Numbered from the stretch's first letter, positions 36,436 to 45,398 are shown. The stretch: DNA of 64,000 nt from Peptoniphilaceae bacterium AMB_02 (GCA_036321625.1 CP143259.1:2220001-2284000), one strand, 5' to 3'. Notes: a model not told the origin generated them from the sequence alone. Translations and numbers: made by a program.

Positions 36436-38253
36436 TTAATTTATCTTCTCTATTGATGGTAATACACGATAATTTTCAACGTCTATAACACCTTTATCTG
36501 TAATCTTCCATTTTGGACTTGTTGCTAATGACAAGAATGCCAAGTGCATGAATGGTGCAGGTATATCGCATCCTAGTTCAGTTTTAACAGTCTCATGAAG
36601 TTCGATAGTTTTATCTACTAGTTCAGGACCTGTTAATTCATCTGTCATTAACCCACAAATTCTTAATGGCATTTCACCTATAATTTCACCATTTTTAGCA
36701 ATCGCAACTCCACCTTGCATTTCAATTACTCTGTTAGCTGCTGCAGCCATATCTTCGTAATTTGTACCAATAACAATTAAGTTATGAGTATCATGTGAAA
36801 CAGTTTCTGCAAATGCTCCCTCTTTAATGTTGAATCCTTTAATAAATGATTTACCAATATCAGGTTGACCATGTCTACCTATAACAGCAACTGGTAGTAA
36901 GTCATCTTCATTGGATTTCACAAAACCATCAACAACTGGTAATTTTACCCTATATTTTTCAGATAAATTTTGAAGAACTATCAAACCTACACAGTTTGCC
37001 ATAACTTCTTTTTCTTCTGATGGTATCATTAAATCTTCAGCAGATACTTTATCTCTCAAGACTGTAGACTTAACTGCATCTGGATATTTATATGGTGTTA
37101 ATTCAATTAGCAATTCTCCATCTTCAGCAATATGATCACCTTTTAGATATACGCTGGTAACGTTCATATCTTTTAGTTCGCCACTTATAACGTTTATATC
37201 AGCATATTTACCTGGAGCCAGTACACCAATATCATATAAATTTGACCAAGTAGCAGCATTTATAGTTACCATTTGAATAGCTTCTACAGGATCAACCCCA
37301 TGTTCAATTGTTCTTCTGACTATATCATTCATATGTCCTTTTTTGATAATATCTTCTGCTAACATATCATCGGTTGCTAATAGTGCTCTTCTAGAATCAA
37401 GCCCATCTTCTGTAATCGCTCTAATACACTCTGGCATGTTGTTTTGAGTAGATCCCTCTCTCATAAGTACCCAAACTCCATATCTGAGCTTCTCAACACA
37501 CTCTTCTTTAGAAGTTGTCTCATGACAAGAAATGTCTGTTCCACCACTTATAATATGAGCAGCTAGGTCTGCTCCAAAAATTTCTGCTGCATTTCCGTCA
37601 ACGACTTTTCCGGTTGCTCTTGCATACGATGTAGCTGCAATAGTATCTTTAACCACTTCGTATTTATTATCGTACACAAACCTCATACAAGTAACGCCTT
37701 GTATCTCTCCTATACCAGTTACAGTTGGATACTCAAGCATTTCAGGAATATCCTTAGACGTTAGTTCTCTGCCTGCCGTTTCTAGTCCAGGACAATCTGG
37801 TGTAAGTGCTGGCACTCTCAAGTAAACATGATGTGGTAAAGTAGCACATTCCTCTGCCATAGCTTTAATTGCTGTTTTCCCAAGTACATTTCCTACTTCA
37901 TGTGGGTCAGAAATTAAACAAGTAGTTCCTGTAGGTAATGAAAGTCTAGAAAATTCTGTAGCAGTTAACATCGCTGATTCAAAGTGCATATGAGAATCAA
38001 TGAATCCTGGAGTTATATATTTACCACTAACATCAATAACTTCAGTTTTGTCCCCAATCAAATCACTACAATCTCCAACCATAAGAATGTACTCACCAGC
38101 AATTGCTACATCTGCAACATAAACCTCTCTGGTAATAACATTGACAACATTTCCACCTTTTAATACTTTGTCTGCAAATACAGTATCACTTAGAAGTGCG
38201 TCCACACAGTGTAATCTGTCTGCAACAGTTTTTAAAGTTTTTGAATCTAACAA
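36436..38253 (-). CDS. Adenine deaminase-like amidohydrolase with altered metal site
   Basis: 605 residues, collinear with AdeC. Amidohydrolase metal positions: His88 and His90 in GFIDSHMHFES, Glu183 in GIGEIQG, His244 in SCHET, and Asp in ATDDM (295-296). The beta-5 histidine (DGHxPG in AdeC) is Asn221 in VVDGNAAE. The AdeC-type C-terminal block VSHDTHNLIVIG is kept. The altered site and an operon with a cyclase and amide-type ABC transporter suggest a substrate other than adenine. The start is TTG behind AAAGGAGGAAC. First gene of the sigma-54-controlled operon. Confidence 0.8.
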   Translation of the reverse strand: MLDSKTLKTVADRLHCVDALLSDTVFADKVLKGGNVVNVITREVYVADVAIAGEYILMVGDCSDLIGDKTEVIDVSGKYITPGFIDSHMHFESAMLTATEFSRLSLPTGTTCLISDPHEVGNVLGKTAIKAMAEECATLPHHVYLRVPALTPDCPGLETAGRELTSKDIPEMLEYPTVTGIGEIQGVTCMRFVYDNKYEVVKDTIAATSYARATGKVVDGNAAEIFGADLAAHIISGGTDISCHETTSKEECVEKLRYGVWVLMREGSTQNNMPECIRAITEDGLDSRRALLATDDMLAEDIIKKGHMNDIVRRTIEHGVDPVEAIQMVTINAATWSNLYDIGVLAPGKYADINVISGELKDMNVTSVYLKGDHIAEDGELLIELTPYKYPDAVKSTVLRDKVSAEDLMIPSEEKEVMANCVGLIVLQNLSEKYRVKLPVVDGFVKSNEDDLLPVAVIGRHGQPDIGKSFIKGFNIKEGAFAETVSHDTHNLIVIGTNYEDMAAAANRVIEMQGGVAIAKNGEIIGEMPLRICGLMTDELTGPELVDKTIELHETVKTELGCDIPAPFMHLAFLSLATSPKWKITDKGVIDVENYRVLPSIEKIN

Positions 38254-38328
38254 TTTAGTTCCTCCTTTAAATTAATATAATAAATAATATTTTGTACAAT
38301 GTTCTTTGTATCTTCCAATACTAATCAG

Positions 38329-38345
38329 TGCAAGTTCAATGCCAA
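38329..38345 (-). promoter_or_regulatory. Sigma-54 promoter of the amidohydrolase-cyclase-Liv operon
   Basis: Minus strand TTGGCATTGAACTTGCA: -24 GG at 38342-38343, -12 GC at 38330-38331, 10 bp apart. Matches TGGCA-N6-TTGCA. A start near 38318 leaves a 65-nt leader before the TTG. Confidence 0.83.
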
Positions 38346-38559
38346 ATATATTGATAAAAAATTTTTATAACTATGCATTCGATAAATTAGAGACTTGTAT
38401 AAGAAAACATTTTCATTTACTTTTATTATTAATTCATTAAGAAATCATTGTGTAATTATTTTAAAATATATATTAATAATAAAGGAAATAATTTCTGGTT
38501 TTTAACTTCAAAAACAGATTCTATGCAGATATTTTACACACTTTTTACAAAACACTACT

Positions 38560-38597
38560 TTCCCGGAACTATTTTCCTGCCAGGAATATTTTTCCTG
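38560..38597 (-). promoter_or_regulatory. Candidate enhancer palindromes upstream of the sigma-54 promoter
   Basis: TTCCCGGAA (38560-38568), the perfect palindrome TTCCTG-C-CAGGAA (38574-38586) and a half-site TTCCTG (38592-38597) lie 217-255 bp upstream of the -24 element, the usual place for NtrC-type enhancer sites. The rest of 38346-38710 is AT-rich without a gene. Confidence 0.55.
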
Positions 38598-38774
38598 ATT
38601 TTGTCAAACTTTGCTTTAAAAGTTGTATTTATCTAGTTTTGAACATGATATTAATTAGATACAAAAAACTTACATTAGAATAGTTTCTTTTGAGTCAAGT
38701 CCAAATTAGTGTGTAAATTGTTTTATCTTACCTTTTGATTAGCAGTTTCATTTTTTTGATTTGTTGTAGATTTG

Positions 38775-38944
38775 GAGCCTGAGGTATTACATCAGCCACC
38801 CGAAGGGCTTGGCCTTATGGCAAGTACTTAAAAAATGGTACACTAAAAAAACGAAGGATAATTACACCATTTTGTTGTGAGTTTATCGCCTTCGGTGGTT
38901 AACACTTACCGTTTTTTAAGTTCTTGGTGCAAGGCTGGCGGTGC
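38775..38944 (-). repeat. Palindromic 3' tail of IS256-type element 1
   Basis: Starts about 20 nt after the transposase stop. Arms around ACTTAAAAAACGGT and ACCATTTTTTAAGT pair, with outer GCCACC/GGTGGC-like pairing and an inner GCGATAAAC region; ends with TACCTCAGGCTC. Homologous to the tail at 43186-43349. Confidence 0.65.
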
Positions 38945-38962
38945 ATTAGCTTAAACTCAGAC

Positions 38963-40187
38963 TTATGCAACTACCTTTGTAGGTTCAACTTGTTGAAGCT
39001 CGGCTTGATCTTGTTTGGATTCATGGTATTCATGCATATCCAACCATATTCTCCCGCTACTCCATTTCTCATCTAAATCAATTAATATTGCCCCAATTAA
39101 ACGGTTCATGGATTCATCGTTTGGGAATATTCGTATTACTCGTTCTCTACGACGAATCTCTTGATTTAGACGTTCAATGATATTTGATGTCCTTAATCTT
39201 TTTCGATACTTTATTGGAATATTTAATACTTGGGTTATGTCGTCAAAACCAGCATCTAGTAATTCCATAGCCTTTGGTGCAGTATTTGAGTATTCATCAA
39301 GGATATCATTTAATACTGTTCTGGCAACTTCTGTAGTTGGCGCATCATAAAGCTCTCTTAATCGATTTTTTATCTCAGGCTGTAGTCTAGTAGGACATAC
39401 ATCAAGTATGTTTCTACTAAAATGTGTTTGACACCTCTGCCATGAGCTGCCTTGAAACTCTTTAAGGATTGCAGATTTTAAGCCTTTATGTGAATCACTA
39501 ACAACTATATCAACATTTGATAATCCTCTATCCTTTAATGATGAAAAGAAGTTTCTCCATCCTAGTTCAGTCTCACTATCACCACACATAAAACCAAGAA
39601 TTTCACGGATACCGTCAGAGCGAACTCTACTCAATCATTAGAGCTTTGCTTCTAACTTTTCCTGCATCTCTTGATTTTAAATACATAGCATCAACTACGA
39701 TAAAAGGATATTGTGACTCTAATGGTCTGTTTCGAAACTCATCAACTAAAGGATCCAAGTTTGAACAGAGGTTTGATATTGTTGATTTTGAAAATGATGT
39801 TCCACATAATTCTTCGGTGATTTTTGTTACTTTTCTTGTGGAGACACCCTGGATTACCATCTCCATCATAGCCAGTACAAAAGCTTGTTCATTTCGTTGA
39901 TATCGATTGAATAAATCAGGAGAAAACTCACCACCCCTAACTCTTGGTACTAGCAATTCTAACGTTCCTACACGAGTTTTAATTTGTCTAACTCTAGAAC
40001 CGTTCCTGTAACATGTACGTTCTTCAGTACGTTCATAAGGCTTAGCTCCGATTGCCTCAGTAACTTGAGCCTCTAAAACTTGGTTTAAAATTGATTCTAA
40101 GAGTTTTGCAATAGCATTTTCTTTAGCTGAAGCTGAAAATAAACCTTTAATTATTTCTGAATCTAGTGTAAAATATAGCCAGACCAT
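38963..40187 (-). pseudogene. IS256-family transposase, frameshifted
   Basis: Two overlapping frames together make one transposase of about 407 residues: 40187-39627 (186 codons, ending ...RSKALMIE) and 39634-38963 (223 residues, VRSDGIREILGF...). Removing one base near 39628-39632 joins them as ALMISRVRSDG, the usual IS256 sequence. DDE-type catalytic residues are expected at VVDAMYL (first Asp), VVSDSHKGL (second Asp) and in the NIIERLNQEIRRR region (Glu). The cut makes the copy inactive unless it is a sequencing error or programmed shift. It lacks close identity to element 2's transposase. Confidence 0.85.
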
Positions 40188-40276
40188 CTCTTTTACCTCC
40201 TGGTTAGTTTTGTGGTGAAACTATTATACCAAAAGGTTGGGGATGGTTCATATTTTTTTGTAAAACTAATTTACAC

Positions 40277-40426
40277 CATTATATAGACTTTATCTTCTTT
40301 TGTTTTATAATTATTAGACTAACATATTGATGATTCTGAATTATTACAAAGAGAATATAAAATTTATGATTAAAAAGATGTCATATGATTAAGTAGTCAC
40401 AAAGCACTAAGTTAGCAAGTAATATA
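40277..40426. other. Short AT-rich spacer between two mobile elements
   Basis: No gene, repeat or clear promoter seen. Confidence 0.5.
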
Positions 40427-40561
40427 GGCTCTATAATTTATAGTGTTGGTGAAGAAATATTGGTTTCTTTGCTGGCACTATTTTCTTTTTAAAAAATAAA
40501 GACATAGTGACCAATTTCCTTTATAATTTAATCACTACAACAAAAAAATAAGGAGGCCACT

Positions 40562-41857
40562 ATGTCTACAAATAATTATATCTTAAATTTATTAGATTTA
40601 AAAGATGAAAATATTGAGATTTTTGAAAAGGTTGAGAAGATTAAAAAGAAGAATATCTCTTACAATTTGATTTTTGGCCGGCTTACCTATAATGCTTCTG
40701 TTTGTCCCGTTTGTGGTAACGTGCATAGCCCAAGCATTATTAAACACGGCACTAAGTCTTCTGATATTAAACTTCTTCCTTTTAATGGCGAACCTACTTT
40801 CTTGAGACTTAAAAAGCAGAGATTTTTATGTAAGGAGTGTAATTCTACTTTTATAGCTGAAACTGATATTGTTAAAAAGAATTGTTTTATTTCTAATAGA
40901 GTAAAAGCTCATATTACAACTAATTTGACCATGAAAGTAAGTGAAAAAGATATTGCTAATTTACATTATGTTTCTCATTCTACGGTGTCTAAATGTGTAG
41001 ATCAAGCTTTTGAACAGTTTAAGCCTAATTATCAGTTTTTACCAGAACATTTATGTTTTGATGAGTTTAAATCCACAAAAACTGCTAAAGGATCTATGAG
41101 CTTTATTTTCTGTGATGCTATTACTCATGATATTATCGATATTGTTGAAAACAGGCAATTACACTATCTTAAGCGCTATTTTTCTAGGTTTAGTGAATGT
41201 GCTAGAGAATCGGTTAAAAGTATATGTATAGATATGTATCAGCCATACATTAGTCTAATTTCTGATCTTTTCCCTAATGCTAAGATAGTATTTGATAAGT
41301 TCCATATAGTTAACCACTTATCTAGAGCATTGAACAAAACAAGAATAGAAGTTATGAATGGTTTTTCTAAGTATTCTATGGAATACAAAAGGTTAAAAAG
41401 GTATTGGAAGCTGATACAAAAGCCTTATTTAAAGCTTAATTCTACAGGTTTTAGAAAGTGGATACATTTTGAAAGATGGAAAAGTGCTAGAGATGTGGTT
41501 ATGGATAGTATTAGTGTCAACAAAACACTTCTAAATACTTATGATTGTTATCAGATTCTTTTAAAGGATGTAGAAAACGGAGATATTGCCTCCTTAAAGG
41601 CACATTTAGAATATTATTCAGATGAGGTATCAGATGCTATGAAAACTAGTATTAACACGCTTTTAAAGGACTTTGAGTACGTAAAAAATTGCTTAGAAGT
41701 CAATGTTACAAATGGATGTTTAGAAGGTATTAATAATTTTATTAAGTGTTTAAAAAGAGCTCTTTTCGGATACAGGTCGTACTATCATTTTAGGAATCGA
41801 ATATTAATTTGCAAGAAAATGATCGTACCAAAAGACACTGTAAGCGTAATCGAGTAG
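40562..41857 (+). CDS. ISL3-family transposase
   Basis: 431 residues. An N-terminal zinc-binding region (CPVCG about 47-51; CKEC about 91-94) precedes an HTH segment (MKVSEKDIANLHYVSHSTVSK) and the DDE catalytic domain with LCFDEFK (first Asp), ICIDMYQPY (second Asp), FDKFHIVNH and a C-terminal Glu in NGCLEGINNFIKCLKR. The LEGINNFIK motif is diagnostic of ISL3/IS1167-type transposases. The frame is intact and preceded by AAGGAGG. Confidence 0.93.
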   Translation: MSTNNYILNLLDLKDENIEIFEKVEKIKKKNISYNLIFGRLTYNASVCPVCGNVHSPSIIKHGTKSSDIKLLPFNGEPTFLRLKKQRFLCKECNSTFIAETDIVKKNCFISNRVKAHITTNLTMKVSEKDIANLHYVSHSTVSKCVDQAFEQFKPNYQFLPEHLCFDEFKSTKTAKGSMSFIFCDAITHDIIDIVENRQLHYLKRYFSRFSECARESVKSICIDMYQPYISLISDLFPNAKIVFDKFHIVNHLSRALNKTRIEVMNGFSKYSMEYKRLKRYWKLIQKPYLKLNSTGFRKWIHFERWKSARDVVMDSISVNKTLLNTYDCYQILLKDVENGDIASLKAHLEYYSDEVSDAMKTSINTLLKDFEYVKNCLEVNVTNGCLEGINNFIKCLKRALFGYRSYYHFRNRILICKKMIVPKDTVSVIE

Positions 41858-41959
41858 AGGCTAACTAGTAGCCCCTCGAGACTGCGAAAAAAAGTCTGTA
41901 AATATTGAATAGCTTCCTATGATTAGTTAAAATAAAAATAACATAGGAGGCTTTTTAAA

Positions 41960-43177
41960 ATGGCAAGAAGAAAAAAATTAAGTGAAGGAAAAAAAGAAAT
42001 CATATCTTATCTAATCAATGAGTATGAAATTGAGTCGGCAAAGGACATACATGATGCTATTAAGGATTTACTAGGAGATACTATAGAAAGCATGTTAGAA
42101 GCCGAAATGGAGCACCATTTAGGATATGAAACAAACCAAAGAAGTGACAATGAAAACTCTAGAAATGGATACAAAACTAAAAGAATACGATCAAGTATGG
42201 GTGAATCTGAAATATCAGTACCTCAAGATAGAGACTCAAGCTTTGAACCTCAAATTGTAAAAAAGAGACAAAAAGACATATCTGAGATAGAAAATAAGGT
42301 AATAGGAATGTATGCAAGAGGTTTGAGTACTAGACAAATATCTGAACAAATCTATGATATCTATGGATTTGAAGTTAGTGATGGACTGGTTTCAGACATA
42401 ACCGACAAAATTCTGCCGGAAATAGAAGACTGGCAAAAAAGACCACTGTCAGAGACTTATCCTGTAGTGTTCATTGATGCTATTCACTTTTCTGTTAAAG
42501 AAGAGGGTTTAATATCAAAGAAAGCAGCATATATAATACTCGGAATAAACGAAGATGGGCTTAAAGAAGTATTAGGAATATATGTAGGACAAAACGAAAG
42601 TAGTAAATACTGGTTAGGAGTCCTAAATAGCCTAAAAAACAGAGGAGTAAAAGATATCTACATTATCTGTTCAGATGGACTAATAGGTATAGAAGAGTCC
42701 ATATCAGCGGCATATCCAAAAGCTGAGTGGCAAACCTGTATAGTTCACATGGTAAGAAACACATTAAAATACGTATCGTACAAAGATAGAAAACAATTTG
42801 CAAATGATTTAAAAACAATATATCACGCACCTGACGAAGAAGTAGCAAATAAGAATCGTTTGAAAGTAGCTGAAGCATGGGATAAAAAATATCCAGGATC
42901 AATGGATAGATGGGAAAGGGAGTGGAATTCAATAACGCCAATCTTTAAGTATTCTAAGGAAGTTAGAAAAATAATATATACTACGAATGCTATAGAGAGT
43001 TTAAATAGCTCATACAGACGGTTAAACCGTAATAGATCAGTATTCCCAAGTGCTACGTCACTGATGAAAGCACTATACTTAGCTACAAATATAATTGCAA
43101 AGAAATGGAATATTCCATTAAAAAGTTGGGGATCAATAGTAGGAGAATTAAGAATAATGCATGTTTTAGAGAACTAA
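41960..43177 (+). CDS. IS256-family transposase
   Basis: 405 residues, full length for the family and uninterrupted. Landmarks: RNGYKTKRIRSSMGESEISVPQDRDSSFEPQ, MYARGLSTRQIS, the first catalytic Asp in VVFIDAIHF, second in IICSDGLIG, and the Glu in TTNAIESLNSSYRRLNRNR. It cuts and rejoins DNA at the element ends. AGGAGG precedes the ATG. It is only distantly similar to the element 1 transposase. Confidence 0.95.
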   Translation: MARRKKLSEGKKEIISYLINEYEIESAKDIHDAIKDLLGDTIESMLEAEMEHHLGYETNQRSDNENSRNGYKTKRIRSSMGESEISVPQDRDSSFEPQIVKKRQKDISEIENKVIGMYARGLSTRQISEQIYDIYGFEVSDGLVSDITDKILPEIEDWQKRPLSETYPVVFIDAIHFSVKEEGLISKKAAYIILGINEDGLKEVLGIYVGQNESSKYWLGVLNSLKNRGVKDIYIICSDGLIGIEESISAAYPKAEWQTCIVHMVRNTLKYVSYKDRKQFANDLKTIYHAPDEEVANKNRLKVAEAWDKKYPGSMDRWEREWNSITPIFKYSKEVRKIIYTTNAIESLNSSYRRLNRNRSVFPSATSLMKALYLATNIIAKKWNIPLKSWGSIVGELRIMHVLEN

Positions 43178-43185
43178 CACACTCC

Positions 43186-43349
43186 GCCACCATTGACAAA
43201 GAACCTAAAAAATGGTGCAAGGTAAATACCGAAGGCGAAGCAAAGACTGATAAGTATGTATTTTGCCTTCGTCGGCTTAGTGTACCATTTTTTAGAACCC
43301 TTATCAATGGTCCCCTTCGGTGGCTCCTCTTATTATTTACCTCAGGCTC
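43186..43349 (+). repeat. Palindromic 3' tail of IS256-type element 2
   Basis: Begins 8 nt after the transposase stop. Long imperfect stem: CCATTGACAAAGAACCTAAA pairs with the segment from GTACCATTTTTTAGAACC through CCTTATCAATGG, with outer GCCACC/GGTGGC and an inner CCGAAGGCGAAGCAAA/TTTTGCCTTCGTCGG helix. Ends TACCTCAGGCTC at 43349. Stretches of 18, 11 and 12 nt are identical to the tail of element 1. Confidence 0.7.
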
Positions 43350-43488
43350 TGCAAAGAAAAAATTGACAATATATCAAGCTTGATATATAAATAAATAATG
43401 AGGGCAGTAAAATCCACCCTCATAAACATTAACTAATTATAGGAAATAAATAATTTACAGAGATTATTTCGCACCGCCTAGCCCCTCT

Positions 43489-43525
43489 CACACCACCTAG
43501 CATGCCGTTCGGCACTAGGCGGTTC
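43489..43525 (-). ncRNA. Group II intron domain V
   Basis: Minus strand begins GAACCGCCTAGTGCC and folds as CCGCCTAG/CTAGGTGG with an upper GCC-GAAC-GGC hairpin. It sits just downstream of the maturase stop, as in other bacterial group II introns, followed by GTGTGAGAGG toward domain VI. Confidence 0.75.
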
Positions 43526-43533
43526 AATTAATT

Positions 43534-44805
43534 CTAACAATTTCTCATGTAGTAGTCATAAGGGTCTACTAATCCTCGTCGGATTAGTAGCTCTTTTGTT
43601 ATTGCTCTAACTACACATGTTTTAGTACATACAAAGTAGTACCTATCACCTACATATGAGCTTAATCTCGCTAGATCTTTTCCTATTCCTAGCTTTTGTA
43701 GTCCCCATTGTCTTTTACTTGGTACTTTCCACATTTTCCAGATAATCATTCTAAGTCTGGTTCTTAATCTCTCACTAATCTCATTCATTGCTGATTTCAT
43801 AGACCCTATTTTGAAGTAGTTTATCCATCCACGTATGACGTCATTTAGTTTTGATAGCCTGAGTGAAAAGTCTACAGACCTTCTTCTCTTTGTTAACGTT
43901 TTAATCGTGTCCTTAAATTTCCTTATGGAGTCTTGATGTGGTCTTGCTTTCCATCTTTGTGTTTTCTTGTCTTTCCAAAATCCAAATCCCAAATATTTTA
44001 GATTTATTGGTTTTGTTATTTTGCTCTTTGTGGCATTCACTTTTAGACTTAGTTTCTTTTCTATCCAGTTTGTTATGCTTCTCATAACTCTTTTGGCAGA
44101 ATTCTCACTTTTGACTAGTATCACACAGTCATCTGCGTATCTAGTGAATCTTAATTCTCTTTTTTCTAGTTCTTTGTCTAGTTGATTTAACATAATGTTG
44201 CTTAGTAGTGGTGATAGGTTTCCTCCTTGAGGTGTTCCTTTCTTTGTTTCTTCGTATTGACCTTTGTTCATTACTCCTGCTTTTAGGTATTTCCTAATCA
44301 GTGATTCTGTATCAGGGTCTTTTATTATGTTGTGCAGATAACTCATCAGTTTATCTTGTGGCACTTCATCGAAAAATTTCTCTAAGTCTATATCAACTAT
44401 CCATTCATATCCTTCATTTAGGTAGTATAGTATTTGTTCTATTGCCATTTGTGTACTTCTACCTGGTCTAAAACCGTAGCTATATTCTGAGAATTCTTTT
44501 TCACATATTGGGCTTATTACTTGGACTATTGCTTGTTGTATTATTCTGTCCATTACTGTTGGGTTACCTAGTTTCCTAACTCCACCATTTGGTTTTGGGA
44601 TTTCTACTCTCAATACTGGTTGTGGTTTGTATGTTCTTTCTCTTATTGACTTTTCTATTTCTTTCCAGTTTTCTCTAATGTATGCCTCTATCTCCAATAC
44701 GGTTATTCCATCTATTCCGCATGTTCCTTTGTTTGATACTACTTGTTTTAGGGCTGCATACATATTTTCCCTGTCTAGAATTTCGTCAATTAGCTTTCTT
44801 TCCAT
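43534..44805 (-). CDS. ltrA: Group II intron maturase / reverse transcriptase
   Basis: 423 residues. The RT core runs from CGIDGITVLEIEAY through VEIPKPNGGVRKLGNPTVMDRIIQQA and FSEYSYGFRPGRSTQMAI to the catalytic RYADDCVIL (two Asp). The GTPQGGNLSPLLSNIMLNQLD block and a maturase domain X (NDVIRGWINYFKIGSMKS) follow. There is no HNH endonuclease domain, as in IIC introns, and overall layout closely resembles the Eubacterium rectale MarathonRT. It binds the intron RNA, helps splicing and reverse-transcribes it at the target. Confidence 0.95.
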   Translation of the reverse strand: MERKLIDEILDRENMYAALKQVVSNKGTCGIDGITVLEIEAYIRENWKEIEKSIRERTYKPQPVLRVEIPKPNGGVRKLGNPTVMDRIIQQAIVQVISPICEKEFSEYSYGFRPGRSTQMAIEQILYYLNEGYEWIVDIDLEKFFDEVPQDKLMSYLHNIIKDPDTESLIRKYLKAGVMNKGQYEETKKGTPQGGNLSPLLSNIMLNQLDKELEKRELRFTRYADDCVILVKSENSAKRVMRSITNWIEKKLSLKVNATKSKITKPINLKYLGFGFWKDKKTQRWKARPHQDSIRKFKDTIKTLTKRRRSVDFSLRLSKLNDVIRGWINYFKIGSMKSAMNEISERLRTRLRMIIWKMWKVPSKRQWGLQKLGIGKDLARLSSYVGDRYYFVCTKTCVVRAITKELLIRRGLVDPYDYYMRNC

Positions 44806-45292
44806 TGCTGCACTTTGCTCCTTTCCGCAGGATTAGTATATTTTATCTTTCAAGCCTTGAACCACGTATACGTTATGGTTTGTACTTTGTCAAATTTTCC
44901 TAATCCACATACATTTTACTTGGTGCGATTAATTGTTCAGTCCTTCCCGTTCACACGGTACTATGACCTCTGCTGACTTCTCATAGTTCGTTGTTACTAC
45001 TTTTTCGTCTATGAGACCTCACGGGATAAGTCTCAGTACTTTCATCGTTTACTTGCAGGATTTACGCTTTGGGTTTACGGTTATCTTTCGGGACTTTGTT
45101 GCCTTTGGCCAACTTGCCCACCTTTTACGCCTCATATCCTGTTCCTGTCCGTCAAGCCACGATTTCGCTATTGCTTCTTCTCCCCCACATCTCACGATAT
45201 GAAGCTTGCAAGTCGCTATCAGATTCGTCGATAACTACGCTCTTTAGGGAATTTCACCCCAGCATTGAGACATGCCCGTCATACCAAAAACA

Positions 45293-45314
45293 TCAGGCAG
45301 CTAACGCTGCCTGA
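45293..45314. terminator. Hairpin at the intron 5' junction
   Basis: Stem TCAGGCAGC/GCTGCCTGA with loop GTTA; minus strand is followed by TGTTTTG and then the intron. A terminator-like hairpin of this type is the insertion target of IIC introns; it probably belonged to the ISL3 tail or the flanking gene. Confidence 0.7.
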
Positions 45315-45398
45315 CATTAATATTTTGTGATTAATTTATATACCAACACTATTTGACAAAGAACCTTTTTCTACAAATTGCTCTATTCTATTTAAATC

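Larger units (their letters stand above)
38711..40276 (-). mobile_element. IS256-family element 1 (damaged)
   Basis: Ends share GTGTAAATT followed by (a)GTTTTA in inverted orientation (38711 inward; 40276 inward, one-base gap). The single gene is a frameshifted IS256-type transposase on the minus strand. No 8-bp target duplication is visible (flanks AAATTAGT and CATTATAT). The region after the transposase stop carries a palindromic tail shared with element 2. Confidence 0.75.
41895..43461 (+). mobile_element. IS256-family element 2
   Basis: Candidate ends TCTGTAAAT(A)TT at 41895 and, inverted, at 43461. They enclose one intact IS256-type transposase and its palindromic tail. Flanks AAAAAAAG and GATTATTT are not duplicated. 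It sits between the ISL3 transposase and the group II intron. Confidence 0.6.
43462..45285 (-). mobile_element. Group II intron, IIC-like (MarathonRT type)
   Basis: About 1.8 kb. It holds an intact maturase-RT gene, a domain V (43489-43525) and about 480 nt of structured 5' RNA (44806-45285) without an ORF. The likely 5' boundary is GTATGACGGGC at 45285. That follows a hairpin plus T-run (45293-45314), the classic target of IIC introns. The 3' end is near 43466 and unclear because IS256 element 2 abuts it. Boundaries are approximate. Confidence 0.75.
40427..45365 (+). mobile_element. ISL3-family element, apparently split by nested insertions
   Basis: Left end GGCTCTATAATTTATAGTGT starts at 40427. 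A right end of matching type, ACCAACACTAT...AAAGAACC, stands at 45341-45365: inverted, 11 contiguous matches plus the terminal AGA-CC pattern. The ISL3 transposase stop is at 41857, so the element would normally be about 1.5-1.6 kb. The extra 3.4 kb is an IS256-type element and a group II intron, read here as insertions into its tail. No target duplication is seen. Confidence 0.55.

Noticed and set aside
38448-38636. 62-codon plus-strand reading frame
   Set aside because: AT-rich, no ribosome site, and it covers the enhancer palindromes of the sigma-54 promoter.
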